A DNA stretch of 64,000 nt from Candidatus Nanopelagicus abundans (GCF_002288305.1 NZ_CP016779.1:992001-1056000), one strand, 5' to 3'; counted from the first letter of the stretch, positions 28,095 through 38,303 are shown. A program made the numbers and translations. Notes: generated by a model from the letters alone, not told the origin.

Positions 28095-30440
28095 TTAACC
28101 AACATCCAGAGCTGCCTTCTGGGGAGCACTTAATGCATCTTTTACACTCTCAGGTATTGCAGCTTTTTGTTCAGGACTAAATGCCCTAAGTTGAGTAGCA
28201 CTTAAACCTTTGCCTTGAGCTGCGGTTAATCCCGCCAACGCTGTTGCAGGTAACTCACCACGTGCAGCATTGGAAAGTCCCTTAAATGCAGCAGCTGACA
28301 TTTGACCCATCTGTCCTAAGGTCATTCCAGCAAATGCAGCAGGTGGTAATTTTTGAAGCTGTTGTGTACCCATCGCTTTAATTGCAGTAGGTGGTAATTG
28401 ATTTAATTGCTCAGCAACCATGCCGCCCATTGCTGCTGCTGGCATAGCTTTCATTTGATTGGCATTCATTCCAGCAAATGCAGCAGGTGCCATTGCGCCT
28501 AAATCATTTGCAGCAAAAGCCCTCATCGCAGTTGGTGGAAGTTGACCCATTTGTTGTTGAGTCATTCCAGCAAATGCAGCAGGTGGCATTGCTTGCAGCT
28601 GTTGAATTCCCATCGCTTTAAATGCAGCAGGTGGTAATTGATTTAATTGTTCAGCAACCATGCCGCCCATAGCTGTTGGTGGCATAGCTTTCATTTGATT
28701 GGCATTCATTCCAGCAAATGCAGCAGGTGCCATTGCGCCAAGATCCTTGGAATCAAATGTTCTCATTGCAGTAGTTGGCATTTGACCCATCTGTTGTTGA
28801 GTCATTCCAGCAAATGCAGCTGGTGGTAGTTGTTGGAACTGGGCTGTTCCCATCGCTTTAAATGCAGCAGGTGGTAATTGATTTAATTGCTCAGCAACCA
28901 TGCCGCCCATAGCTGTTGGTGGTAATGCTTTCATTTGTTCAGCATTAAAACCAGCAAATGCAGCAGGTGCCATTGCGCCAATTGCCCCAGCGTTAAATGC
29001 TTTCATTGTGGTTGCAGCTAGTTGACCCATCTGTTGTTGAGTCATTCCAGCAAATGCAGCTGGTGGTAGTTGTTGGAACTGGGCTGTTCCCATCACCTTA
29101 AATGCAGCAGGTGGTAATTGATTTAATTGCTCAGCAACCATGCCGCCCATAGCTGTTGGTGGTAATGCTTTCATTTGGTCAGCATTAAAACCAGCAAATG
29201 CTGCTGGTGCCATTGCGCCAATTGCCCCAGCGTTAAATGCTTTCATTGTGGTTGCAGCTAGTTGACCCATCTGTTGTTGAGTCATTCCAGCAAATGCAGC
29301 AGGTGGTAGTTGCCCAAATTGTTGCGTACCCATTCCAGCCATTGCTGAAGGTGGTAGTTGCCCAAATTGTTGCGCACCCATTCCAGCCATTGCTGAAGGT
29401 GGTAGTGCTTTCATTTGGTCAGCATTCATACCTGCCATTGCTGAAGGTGGTAATGCTTGAATTTGCTGGGCACTAAAAGCACCCACAGCATTTGGTGCTA
29501 ACTGCGCCATTTGATCTGGCTTAAAAGCTGCCATTTGGTTTGGTGTAAATCCGGCAACCTGACTTGGTTGAAATGAATTTGCGGGACCAGTTGGTAGTGC
29601 TCCAACTCCACCGGCAGGTGGTTTGTAATCTGTTAAACCACCAGAAGGTGGTACGTAACCAAATCCACTACCGGAAGGTGGTACGTAACCAAATCCACTA
29701 CCGGAAGGTGGTACGTAACCAAATCCACTACCGGAAGGTGGTGTGTAAAAAACTCCTGGCCCTTTTGTTGATGTGCCAGGTTGTCCGCCAGATTGACCGG
29801 GTGTTCCGCCAGGTTGTCCGGGTGTTCCGCCAGGTTGTCCGGGTGTTCCGCCAGGTTGTCCGGGTGTTCCGCCAGGTTGTCCGAAAGATGTTCCACCAGG
29901 TTGACCGAAAGATGTTCCACCAGGTTGACCGAAAGATGTTCCACCAGGTTGACCGAAAGATGTTCCACCAGGTTGACCGAAAGATGTTCCACCAGGTTGA
30001 CCGAAAGATGTTCCACCAGGTTGACCGAAAGATGTTCCACCAGGTTGACCGAAAGATGTTCCACCAGGTTGACCGAAAGATGTTCCACCAGGTTGACCGA
30101 AAGATGTTCCACCAGGTTGACCGAAAGATGTTCCACCAGGTTGACCGAAAGATGTTCCACCAGGTTGACCGAAAGATGATCCACCAGGTTGTCCGAAAGG
30201 TGTTCCAGCAGGAGGTGCTCCAGCAGGAGGTGCTCCAGCAGGAGGTGCTCCAGCAGGAGGTGCTCCAGCAGGAGGTGCTCCAGCAGGAGGTGCTCCAACC
30301 GGGGGTGCTCCGGCCGAAGGTAAATTATGTGGGATGCCGTCACTAGCGTAACTTGATGATATCGCAGCAGTTGCGAATAAAAATGCAATAATGAAAGAGG
30401 GTGGCTTCTTACTAATTTTGGAAACGGTTAAAATACTCAC
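28095..30440 (-). CDS. Secreted repeat protein with octapeptide, Gly-Pro and Ala-Pro arrays
   Basis: A 781-residue protein of unknown function. Residues 1-32 form a signal peptide (PPSFIIAFLFATAAISSSYA). The mature part has, in order: about seven GAPPA pentapeptides; fourteen FGQPGG octapeptides (mostly FGQPGGTS); four GQPGGTP units; three YVPPSGSGFG units; and from about residue 290 to 760 a long array of degenerate octapeptides of the type xPxxMxxL (for example TPNQMAAF, PPSAMAGM, NADQMKAL). In the centre ten octapeptides form an 80-residue block repeated four times. There is no LPXTG, TM anchor or enzyme domain; the end is QKAALDVG. A flexible Gly/Pro stalk with a helical repeat domain is my inference. 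Confidence 0.85.
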   Translation of the reverse strand: MSILTVSKISKKPPSFIIAFLFATAAISSSYASDGIPHNLPSAGAPPVGAPPAGAPPAGAPPAGAPPAGAPPAGAPPAGTPFGQPGGSSFGQPGGTSFGQPGGTSFGQPGGTSFGQPGGTSFGQPGGTSFGQPGGTSFGQPGGTSFGQPGGTSFGQPGGTSFGQPGGTSFGQPGGTSFGQPGGTSFGQPGGTPGQPGGTPGQPGGTPGQPGGTPGQSGGQPGTSTKGPGVFYTPPSGSGFGYVPPSGSGFGYVPPSGSGFGYVPPSGGLTDYKPPAGGVGALPTGPANSFQPSQVAGFTPNQMAAFKPDQMAQLAPNAVGAFSAQQIQALPPSAMAGMNADQMKALPPSAMAGMGAQQFGQLPPSAMAGMGTQQFGQLPPAAFAGMTQQQMGQLAATTMKAFNAGAIGAMAPAAFAGFNADQMKALPPTAMGGMVAEQLNQLPPAAFKVMGTAQFQQLPPAAFAGMTQQQMGQLAATTMKAFNAGAIGAMAPAAFAGFNAEQMKALPPTAMGGMVAEQLNQLPPAAFKAMGTAQFQQLPPAAFAGMTQQQMGQMPTTAMRTFDSKDLGAMAPAAFAGMNANQMKAMPPTAMGGMVAEQLNQLPPAAFKAMGIQQLQAMPPAAFAGMTQQQMGQLPPTAMRAFAANDLGAMAPAAFAGMNANQMKAMPAAAMGGMVAEQLNQLPPTAIKAMGTQQLQKLPPAAFAGMTLGQMGQMSAAAFKGLSNAARGELPATALAGLTAAQGKGLSATQLRAFSPEQKAAIPESVKDALSAPQKAALDVG
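28321..29565. repeat. 240-bp higher-order tandem repeats built from 48-bp units
   Basis: The string GTCATTCCAGCAAATGCAGC recurs at 28561, 28801, 29041 and 29281, and at 28321, exactly 240 bases apart each time. Each 240-bp block encodes five 16-residue units (ten octapeptides). From 29281 to about 29565 the 48-bp units continue but without the 240-bp register. Confidence 0.9.
29641..29750. repeat. 30-bp tandem repeats (YVPPSGSGFG)
   Basis: Units begin at 29641, 29671, 29701 and a partial one at 29731; each encodes ten residues of the type YVPPSGSGFG on the minus strand. The units are almost identical in nucleotide sequence. Confidence 0.9.
29797..29880. repeat. 21-bp tandem repeats (GQPGGTP)
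   Basis: Four identical 21-bp units at 29797, 29818, 29839 and 29860, encoding GQPGGTP on the minus strand; they are the 24-bp units of the adjoining array with one codon lost. Confidence 0.9.
29881..30216. repeat. 24-bp tandem repeat array, 14 units
   Basis: Units begin every 24 bases from 29881; twelve are identical to each other over their full length, the thirteenth (30169) differs by one codon and the fourteenth (30193) by a few bases. They encode FGQPGGTS octapeptides. Exact identity at silent positions points to recent slippage or recombination. Confidence 0.93.
30205..30309. repeat. 15-bp tandem repeats (GAPPA)
   Basis: Six identical 15-bp units CCAGCAGGAGGTGCT from 30205 to 30294 and one diverged unit at 30295, encoding GAPPA pentapeptides just after the signal peptide. 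Confidence 0.9.
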
Positions 30441-30474
30441 TCACCTTCTCTACTCCTAAAAAGACTAAAATGCA

Positions 30475-30828
30475 ATGATAAACAGTAAGTTTTCCTTGGT
30501 GCAGTACTTATTCTTTGCTGTTATGTCCACAAATAGCAATTGATAACTCTTACGCTCAGACCACGAAGCTTAAAACTGGCTACTCGGTAGTAACTGATCA
30601 ACTAATCCAAGTTGAATTTGCTCAAACTGAAGCAGAGAGGGAGATGGTGTTATCTGGCGAAATTTCGATAAAAATAACCGTATTAATCAAATCGAATCAC
30701 TTAAAGCAAATTCATTAAAAACGATTAGTAGCCATAGTGAACAAATTAAGTATGCATTTGAGGCTCCAAGAGGCCACTTTACAAAAATGGGTATAAAAGT
30801 GGGGGATGAGTTTTTAATATTCAAATGA
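30475..30828 (+). pseudogene. Decayed gene for a small exported protein (two frameshifts)
   Basis: The 437-base space between the repeat-protein gene and groL has no long ORF, but protein-like text can be pieced together. ATG 30475 starts MINSKFSLVQYLFFAVMSTNSN (signal-peptide-like) and stops at 30541. The next frame over continues as NSYAQTTKLKTGYSVVTDQL and VEFAQTEAER. Back in the first frame, VIWRNFDKNN, IKYAFEAPRGHF and KMGIKVGDEFLIFK run to TGA at 30826. The first and third pieces share a frame, the middle is shifted, so two compensating indels or decay are suggested. No known family recognised; it could also be chance. Confidence 0.4.
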
Positions 30829-30862
30829 AAAAGCCCCCGTTTTTAGGCGGGAGCTTTTTCTA
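30829..30862. terminator. Intrinsic terminator of groL
   Basis: AAAAAGC and CCCG on the left pair with GCGGG and GCTTTTT on the right with one mismatch and a T-rich loop; on the minus strand the stem follows the groL stop (30878) after about 16 bases and is flanked by A/T runs on both sides, so it can act in both directions. Confidence 0.75.
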
Positions 30863-30877
30863 ACTTGCTATCGGATT

Positions 30878-32554
<1,677 letters not shown>

Positions 32555-32564
32555 TCAGGTGTAT

Positions 32565-32591
32565 TTATCACTCACACCCCTAGAGTGCTAA
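32565..32591 (-). promoter_or_regulatory. CIRCE operator (HrcA binding site) upstream of groL
   Basis: TTATCACTC, nine bases, GAGTGCTAA: the inverted repeat TTAGCACTC-N9-GAGTGCTAA of the heat-shock regulator HrcA with a single mismatch in one arm and exact N9 spacing. It lies in the groL leader. The hrcA gene is not in this window. Confidence 0.9.
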
Positions 32592-32658
32592 GGGTAAATC
32601 TAGAGGATTTATTCCCAATGCGCCAAATGAGCGCAGCTCTGGGTAGAGCGGTGCTTAG

Positions 32659-32949
32659 TTAGAGGGAGAAGCCGAGTTTGGTGCTAGATCGCTGAGCGGT
32701 GCGGCTATCTCGCAAACGACGCAGGCGCTTAACCAATATTGGCTCAGCAAGTAATGCCTCATTGCGATCTATTAAATTATTTAATAATTGGTAGTAAGCA
32801 GGCGGAGTTAAATTAAATAACTCTTTAATTGAGCTTTCTTTAACACCGGCATATCGCCACCAGGTTCGCTCAAAATCAAGCATCTCAATTTCAAGATTAC
32901 TAAGCCCATTGGCTGCTTGTTCATTAAGGGGTGCGAAAGATTCAGACAT
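32659..32949 (-). CDS. DUF3263 domain protein
   Basis: A 96-residue actinobacterial protein of unknown function. The DUF3263 core is LDFERTWWRYAGVKESSIKE (about 24-43), followed by a helix-turn-helix-like segment LTPPAYYQLLNNLIDR and a basic end with RRLRDSRTAQR. Its shape (Trp-rich helix plus HTH-like part) suggests nucleic-acid binding but this is inference. It reads toward groL; no overlap. An imperfect hairpin around 32613-32655 lies behind the stop. Confidence 0.85.
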   Translation of the reverse strand: MSESFAPLNEQAANGLSNLEIEMLDFERTWWRYAGVKESSIKELFNLTPPAYYQLLNNLIDRNEALLAEPILVKRLRRLRDSRTAQRSSTKLGFSL

Positions 32950-33023
32950 GGCAGTATCTTAAAAGAAAGGGGTGACAAAAATCTTTGATTAGCGCTTTAG
33001 CGTGGCGGAATCTATCTATTTAA

Positions 33024-34532
33024 CTAAAGATTAGATGAAGGTAAAGGATTCGCTGCTGCATAATCTTTTCGATTAGCGCTTCTAATTAAGTTTCGTATCA
33101 TGGTTGGAAAGACAAAGATATGAAGTGGCATTACTGCAAACCAATAAAGCTGCCCACCTAGGCCGCGCGGTGAGTAACTTGCTTCCTGGATAATTTCACT
33201 CTTACCGTTTGCCATTTTTCGAACTCTAAACTCAAGCCATGCTTTGCCTGGAATAATCATTTCGGCATAGAGTTTTAAAGATTTTTCAGCCTCTATTGAC
33301 TCAACTCGCCAAAAATCTAATGAATCACCTACTCTTAAATGAATTGGATCTCGTCGCCCTCTTCTTAATCCAACGCCACCAATCATGCGATCCATTAGGC
33401 CACGTAAATACCAAAGAAAATCAGAGCCATACCAACCATTATCTCCACCAATTTCCTCAATTGCTTTCCATAAACTTTCAATTGATGCGTCGGTAACTCT
33501 TTCTCTGGTGTCTTTATATAAAGCTTCTCCAGCCCAATCAGGATCACTCTGGGCTTTTTGCCAAGGCGCAGTTGGCAGTGTGGCATCAGACCAGCGGGTA
33601 TCAACTGAATTAGTTGAAACCTTAGTTAAAGCAAGATTAATTGCATTCTCAACATCAATTAAGCCTTGGGGAGGAGGCGGAATTAATTTACTAATTGATT
33701 TTTCAGGATCTGCTACTACCTCACTAATTAATGAGCCCACTAATGGCCTAGCTAGTGATGTTGGTACTGGTGTAACAAAGCCAATCCAAAGACTTGAAAG
33801 ATTTGGAGTCAGCACCGGAATTTTTATTATTAATCGCTTTCTCAGTCCAGATAATTTAGCAAATTTTTGCATCATATCTGCATAAGTTAAAACTTCAGGA
33901 CCGCCAATATCAAAGACTGCTGAGACTGGTTTTTCTAACTTTGCAGTATTTTTTAAATACCAAAGCACATCTCTAATTGCTATTGGATGGGTTCGATTCA
34001 TTACCCATTTAGGTGTGGTCATAATTGGCAGGCGATGGGTTAAATGACGAAGCATTTCAAATGAGGCTGAGCCTGAACCAATAATTATTCCAGCCCGAAG
34101 CTCAAGGACAGCAACATCTGTTGTGGCTAGCTCTTTGCCAGTATTTGCTCGAGATTTTAGATGTTTACTAGTTTTTGCATCATTATTTATTCCACCTAAA
34201 TAAATTATTTGTTTAACATTTGCTTCTTGTGCGGCCTTTGCAAAGCCACGCGCCATTTCAGCTTCAATTTTGTCGAAATTTGTTCCTGAATTAATTGAAT
34301 GTAGTAAATAAAAAGCGGTATGAATACCAGTTAATGCTTTTACTGTTGATTGATAATCAGAGGCATTTCCAACCGCAATTTCTACTTTCGAAGCCCAAGA
34401 GTGACTTTGTGCCTTATTTGCATCTCGTACAAATACACGGACTTGGGCGTTATCTTCTAATAATGAAGTAACTAACCGTCCACCAACATAGCCTGAGGCC
34501 CCAGTCACTAATATTTTGCGCACATCACTCAT
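33024..34532 (-). CDS. NAD(P)-binding SDR fused to DUF2867
   Basis: A 502-residue protein. Residues 1-300 are an atypical extended SDR / NmrA-like domain: ILVTGASGYVGGRLVTSLL (residues 7-25) binds the dinucleotide, and IIYLGGINNDA and AGIIIGSGSASFEML follow. The C-terminal third (YGSDFLWYLRGLMDRMIGG and on) is DUF2867, a START-like ligand-binding domain. This fusion is common in Actinobacteria and other bacteria and its substrate is unknown; quinone- or lipid-like ligands have been suggested for such architectures. It is divergent from the NDH-2 gene with a 24-base gap. Confidence 0.85.
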   Translation of the reverse strand: MSDVRKILVTGASGYVGGRLVTSLLEDNAQVRVFVRDANKAQSHSWASKVEIAVGNASDYQSTVKALTGIHTAFYLLHSINSGTNFDKIEAEMARGFAKAAQEANVKQIIYLGGINNDAKTSKHLKSRANTGKELATTDVAVLELRAGIIIGSGSASFEMLRHLTHRLPIMTTPKWVMNRTHPIAIRDVLWYLKNTAKLEKPVSAVFDIGGPEVLTYADMMQKFAKLSGLRKRLIIKIPVLTPNLSSLWIGFVTPVPTSLARPLVGSLISEVVADPEKSISKLIPPPPQGLIDVENAINLALTKVSTNSVDTRWSDATLPTAPWQKAQSDPDWAGEALYKDTRERVTDASIESLWKAIEEIGGDNGWYGSDFLWYLRGLMDRMIGGVGLRRGRRDPIHLRVGDSLDFWRVESIEAEKSLKLYAEMIIPGKAWLEFRVRKMANGKSEIIQEASYSPRGLGGQLYWFAVMPLHIFVFPTMIRNLIRSANRKDYAAANPLPSSNL

Positions 34533-34556
34533 GATGACAACTGTAGACTTACCCTC

Positions 34557-35780
34557 ATGATTAAACCAAAAGTAGTAATTTTAGGTGGCGGATTTGGTGG
34601 CTTAACTGCAGCCCGTGCCATGGCTAAAACTGCTGATGTAACTGTGGTTGATCGACATAACTTTCAAACCTTTTTGCCACTTCTTTATCAAGTTTCAACT
34701 GCAGGCTTAGCTGCTGATCATGTGGCCTATCCCATACGAGGGGCGCTTCGTAAAACTGATGTTAAGTTTCGAATGGGTTCGCCAATTTCAATTGATCACA
34801 AAAATAACGAGGTAAAACTAGATAGCAGTGAGATATTGAAATTTGATCACTTAGTAATCGCACTCGGTTCAACTACGGCAGATTTTGGAATCCCTGGCGT
34901 TAAAGAATTCACACTTGGAATGAAATCTGTTCATGAGGCGCTAACAATTAGAGCTGAGATTATGCGAAGGTTTGAAGATCTTTGTAGATTTGAAGATAAC
35001 ACCAGGTTTACTGTCTCAGTAGTTGGGGGCGGGCCAACTGGGGTTGAGATGGCAGGTGCAATCGCAGAATTAATTAGAGGACCACTTAAATCTGATCAAG
35101 CACATGCTGCTGCTCATATTGATATCAACTTAATTGAGGCAGGTCCACGACTACTACCAACATTCGCACCTTCCTTATCTGAGCGAACAAAAAAAGATTT
35201 AGAAAAATTAGGGGTTAAAGTAATTCTTAATTCACCGGTAAAAGCCGTCGAACATAGAAATATAGTATTGAGTAATCAAAGCAACTTGCCTTCTGAAATC
35301 ACAATCTGGGCCGCAGGAGTTAAAGGCGCTGATGCGATGGCCCAGTTAAATCTTCCTATTGCTGGAAATAGAGTTGTAGTTGAGCCAAGTATGCAGGTTA
35401 AAAATTATCCAAATGTGTGGGCCTTAGGTGATATTGCTGGTGCGTTAGGTAAAGATGGAAAGGCCCTGCCAATGGTGGCGCCAGTTGCAATTCAGCAAGG
35501 AAAATTTATAGCAAAACAAATTAAACGTTTAACCCAAAATAAAGCACTCACCTCTTTTAAGTATTTAGATAAAGGCTCAATGGCAACGATTGGTCGAAAT
35601 AAAGCAATTGTGCAGGTTAAAGGAATCAAGATTGCCGGAGCCCTTGCTTGGCTAATTTGGCTATGGTTACATTTGTTTTATCTATTAGGTGGGCGAAATA
35701 AAATTGGCACAATGGCAGATTGGACCTGGAATTACCTAACCTTTGATCGAGGCAATCGCCACATTATGGATTCTTATTAA
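34557..35780 (+). CDS. ndh: Type II NADH dehydrogenase (NDH-2)
   Basis: Single-subunit, non-proton-pumping NADH:quinone oxidoreductase of 407 residues. FAD-binding VILGGGFGGLTAARAM is at residues 6-21, the NAD-binding VVGGGPTGVEMAGAIAE near 158-174, and ALGDIAGAL near 290 contacts FAD. The C-terminal part (IAGALAWLIWLWLHLFYLLG, shortened) is the amphipathic or membrane-anchoring segment typical of NDH-2. It is adjacent to the hydrolase gene that begins 2 bases after its stop, so both are probably one operon. Confidence 0.9.
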   Translation: MIKPKVVILGGGFGGLTAARAMAKTADVTVVDRHNFQTFLPLLYQVSTAGLAADHVAYPIRGALRKTDVKFRMGSPISIDHKNNEVKLDSSEILKFDHLVIALGSTTADFGIPGVKEFTLGMKSVHEALTIRAEIMRRFEDLCRFEDNTRFTVSVVGGGPTGVEMAGAIAELIRGPLKSDQAHAAAHIDINLIEAGPRLLPTFAPSLSERTKKDLEKLGVKVILNSPVKAVEHRNIVLSNQSNLPSEITIWAAGVKGADAMAQLNLPIAGNRVVVEPSMQVKNYPNVWALGDIAGALGKDGKALPMVAPVAIQQGKFIAKQIKRLTQNKALTSFKYLDKGSMATIGRNKAIVQVKGIKIAGALAWLIWLWLHLFYLLGGRNKIGTMADWTWNYLTFDRGNRHIMDSY

Positions 35781-35782
35781 AT

Positions 35783-36592
35783 ATGGCAAAGCCGGTATTT
35801 GCTAAGTTTATTGAAGTAGATGGACATCAACTCTGGTCACTTAAGTGGAAAAAAAATGGTGAGCCAGTCATTTTACTTCACGGCGGACTAAGCCACAGCG
35901 CTAAGTGGGAAAAGGAAATACTTCCAGCTGTTGCCAAAACTCATGAACCATACGCATATGATCGAAGCGCACATGGTTATACCAAAGTTAGATCAGGCTA
36001 TATGCACTTTGATTTTCAAGTTAAAGAACTTGTTAACTTTATTAAAACTGTTGTTAAAAAACCGGTTCATATTATTGGTTATAGTGATGGTGGCAATATT
36101 GGTTTACTAGCTGCAATAAAGTATCCTAAGTTAATTAAATCTTTGGTAGGTATTGGAATGAACTACACCTATGATGCTGATTTATCCTTCGATTTAAGTA
36201 AAGTTGAAGCAAGCGATGAAGAGATCGCTAATTTTGTAAAGATGACAAAGCAAGATCCCAAGTTATTACTTGAGATTAAAGCCAAAGCATTTAAAGTCTG
36301 GGCAACTGAACCAAAACTTAAACTATCTCAATTAAAAAAGATTAAATGCCCAGTTTTAGTTTTAGCTGGCGATGATGAGCCATTTACTAGCAAAATGACC
36401 TTTGAGATGTATGAAGTGATTCCTAATGGCAGACTTGCAGTTATTCCAGGCACCTCTCATGGTGTTGTGCATGAGAAAACTAAATTAATGCAGGAAGTAA
36501 TCAAAGATTTTTATAAAACATTAGATTTTCCAATTACTAAGATGCCAAACAGGCGAGCAAAAAGACAAGCAAAGATCTTAAGAAACTCTTAA
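35783..36592 (+). CDS. Alpha/beta-hydrolase
   Basis: A 269-residue alpha/beta-hydrolase. The oxyanion motif LLHGGLSHSAKWEKE (about 31-45), nucleophile elbow GYSDGG (about 100-105), a late Asp in LAGDDEPFTS and the His in PGTSHGVVHE complete the triad. The C-terminal tail is basic (NRRAKRQAKILRNS). Carboxyesterase or C-C hydrolase functions are possible; nothing here decides. It directly follows ndh and its end overlaps the GMC gene tail-to-tail by 15 bases. Confidence 0.85.
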   Translation: MAKPVFAKFIEVDGHQLWSLKWKKNGEPVILLHGGLSHSAKWEKEILPAVAKTHEPYAYDRSAHGYTKVRSGYMHFDFQVKELVNFIKTVVKKPVHIIGYSDGGNIGLLAAIKYPKLIKSLVGIGMNYTYDADLSFDLSKVEASDEEIANFVKMTKQDPKLLLEIKAKAFKVWATEPKLKLSQLKKIKCPVLVLAGDDEPFTSKMTFEMYEVIPNGRLAVIPGTSHGVVHEKTKLMQEVIKDFYKTLDFPITKMPNRRAKRQAKILRNS

Positions 36593-38254
36593 CTCACCAA
36601 CTGCGCCCTTTGGCACAAATGGAGTGATTGGCATAACTGCATTAACTTTTTTATATGGTGAATTCTGTGCTGGCCTCATATCTATCTCACCTTTATTTGG
36701 CCACATTGAAAATGCACGTTCTGCTTGGGCAGTAATAGTCAGTGATGGATTAACACCAAGATTTGCCGTAACGGATGCACCATCGACAACATGCATACTT
36801 GGGTAGTTATAAACACGATGGTATGGATCAATCACACCAGTTGCGGTTGAATCACCAATTACGCAACCACCAACAAAGTGAGCAGTAAATGGTGCATTAA
36901 CTAAGTCGCCAATATGACCACCAGCGATGCCGCCATTATTTTCTGCTACTCGACGAGCAACCTCATTAGCAGCCGGGATATATGTGGCATTCGGCGTTAA
37001 GGAATCATTCTTTGATGTTAGGCGGTAACCAAATATGCCACGCTTTGCTTGCACACTAATTGCTGAATCAACATTTTGCATAATTAATGCAACAACTGTT
37101 CGCTCACTCCACTGCCTGACATCCATAATCTTTAAAACGAGTGATGGTTTAGTAATAATCTGTCGAAGCCATTGTTTTCTGCGATCTTTAATATTTACAC
37201 CATCTGTCATTACTGTCTGCAGCATTCCCATAAAATTGCTGCCTTTGCCGTATCTAACTGGCTCAACATGGGTGTGATCATCTGGAAAAAATGAAGAGGT
37301 AATCGCTGAACCCTTACTAAAGTCAGTACCACCCTTAGGCATAATGCTGCCAGTTAGTGCTTCACTATTTGTTCTAGATAATTTACCTAACTGATCACTT
37401 ATCTTTGGTAGTACCTGATCTAGTTTCATTTTATGTAATAACTTCTGAGTGTTATATGTGCCAGCGGCAACTACAACGTGGGAAGCGGTAAAACTTCGCT
37501 TGCCCCCAAACCAGGCAGAGCTTTTACGAGCAGTAATCTTCCAGCTACCATCAGATAATTGTTCTGTCTTAATAACAGTATGTTCTGGAAATACTTTAGC
37601 CCCTGCTTTTTCAGCAAGTCCTAAGTAATTTTTAGGTAATGTGTTTTTTGCATTATGTCTGCATCCAGTCATACATGCACCGCATTGCAAGCAACCACTT
37701 CTATCTGGGCCAACTCCACCAAAAAAAGGATCTTTAGATTTCAAACCAGCACCATCGCCAAAATAAACACCAAGAGGAGCTAATTTAAATGTGTGGCCAA
37801 CTCCCATTTGATCTGCCACTTCTTTCATCGCTTTATCTGATGGTGAAAAGTATGGATTTTGCGCAACACCTAACATCCGAGATGCCTGGTCATACCAAGG
37901 AGTTAACTCAGCATCCCAATCTGTGATGTGCTTCCATTGTTTATCTTCAAAGTAGGAGGCTGGTGGTTTATATAAAGTATTTGCATAAACAAGTGAACCG
38001 CCACCAACACCTGCGCCAGCTAAAACTAAAACATCAGGTAATACATGTATTCGCTGAATACCACGCAGGCCAAGACGAGGTAGATATAAAAATCTAGATA
38101 ATCGCCAAGAAGTTTTAGGAAAATCTTTATCAGAGAACCTTCGCCCTGCTTCTAAGACAGCGACTTTGTAACCTTTTTCAGTCAGCCTTAGGGCTGCAAC
38201 TGAGCCACCAAATCCTGAACCAATTATGACAACATCAAAGTCGTTAGATTTCAT
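36578..38254 (-). CDS. GMC family oxidoreductase (cholesterol-oxidase-like)
   Basis: A 558-residue FAD enzyme of the glucose-methanol-choline family. The FAD-binding VVIIGSGFGGSVAALRLTEK is at residues 9-28, GAGVGGGSLVYANTL (about 80-94) is the second signature, and the C-terminal HFVGGCVIG and VDGASVTANLGVNPSLT close the FAD fold. A cysteine cluster CLQCGACMTGC (about 188-198) is present, as in ChoD-like members, and may bind an iron-sulphur cluster. Substrate unknown: sterol or long-chain alcohols are possible. It stands alone behind tRNA-Thr on the same strand. Confidence 0.87.
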   Translation of the reverse strand: MKSNDFDVVIIGSGFGGSVAALRLTEKGYKVAVLEAGRRFSDKDFPKTSWRLSRFLYLPRLGLRGIQRIHVLPDVLVLAGAGVGGGSLVYANTLYKPPASYFEDKQWKHITDWDAELTPWYDQASRMLGVAQNPYFSPSDKAMKEVADQMGVGHTFKLAPLGVYFGDGAGLKSKDPFFGGVGPDRSGCLQCGACMTGCRHNAKNTLPKNYLGLAEKAGAKVFPEHTVIKTEQLSDGSWKITARKSSAWFGGKRSFTASHVVVAAGTYNTQKLLHKMKLDQVLPKISDQLGKLSRTNSEALTGSIMPKGGTDFSKGSAITSSFFPDDHTHVEPVRYGKGSNFMGMLQTVMTDGVNIKDRRKQWLRQIITKPSLVLKIMDVRQWSERTVVALIMQNVDSAISVQAKRGIFGYRLTSKNDSLTPNATYIPAANEVARRVAENNGGIAGGHIGDLVNAPFTAHFVGGCVIGDSTATGVIDPYHRVYNYPSMHVVDGASVTANLGVNPSLTITAQAERAFSMWPNKGEIDMRPAQNSPYKKVNAVMPITPFVPKGAVGELRVS

Positions 38255-38303
38255 AATTAAACTCTACTTTGATTGGTAATAAAAAATAAGTAGATAAAGA
38301 TGG

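Noticed and set aside
29881-30309. Tandem array resembling a CRISPR
   Set aside because: Repeats are back-to-back with no unique spacers, lie inside a coding frame and no cas genes are near.
29564-30388. Long ORFs of 132-260 codons on both strands inside the repeat gene
   Set aside because: Tandem repeats with lengths divisible by three keep all frames open; only one frame has a signal peptide and sensible composition.
30515-30718. 67-codon ORF taken as a complete gene
   Set aside because: Its start is a TTG without SD and its last third is out of frame with better protein text; treated as part of a decayed gene.
36578-38254. Cysteine cluster in GMC oxidoreductase as a novel fusion
   Set aside because: The same cluster is common in ChoD-like GMC proteins as far as I recall.
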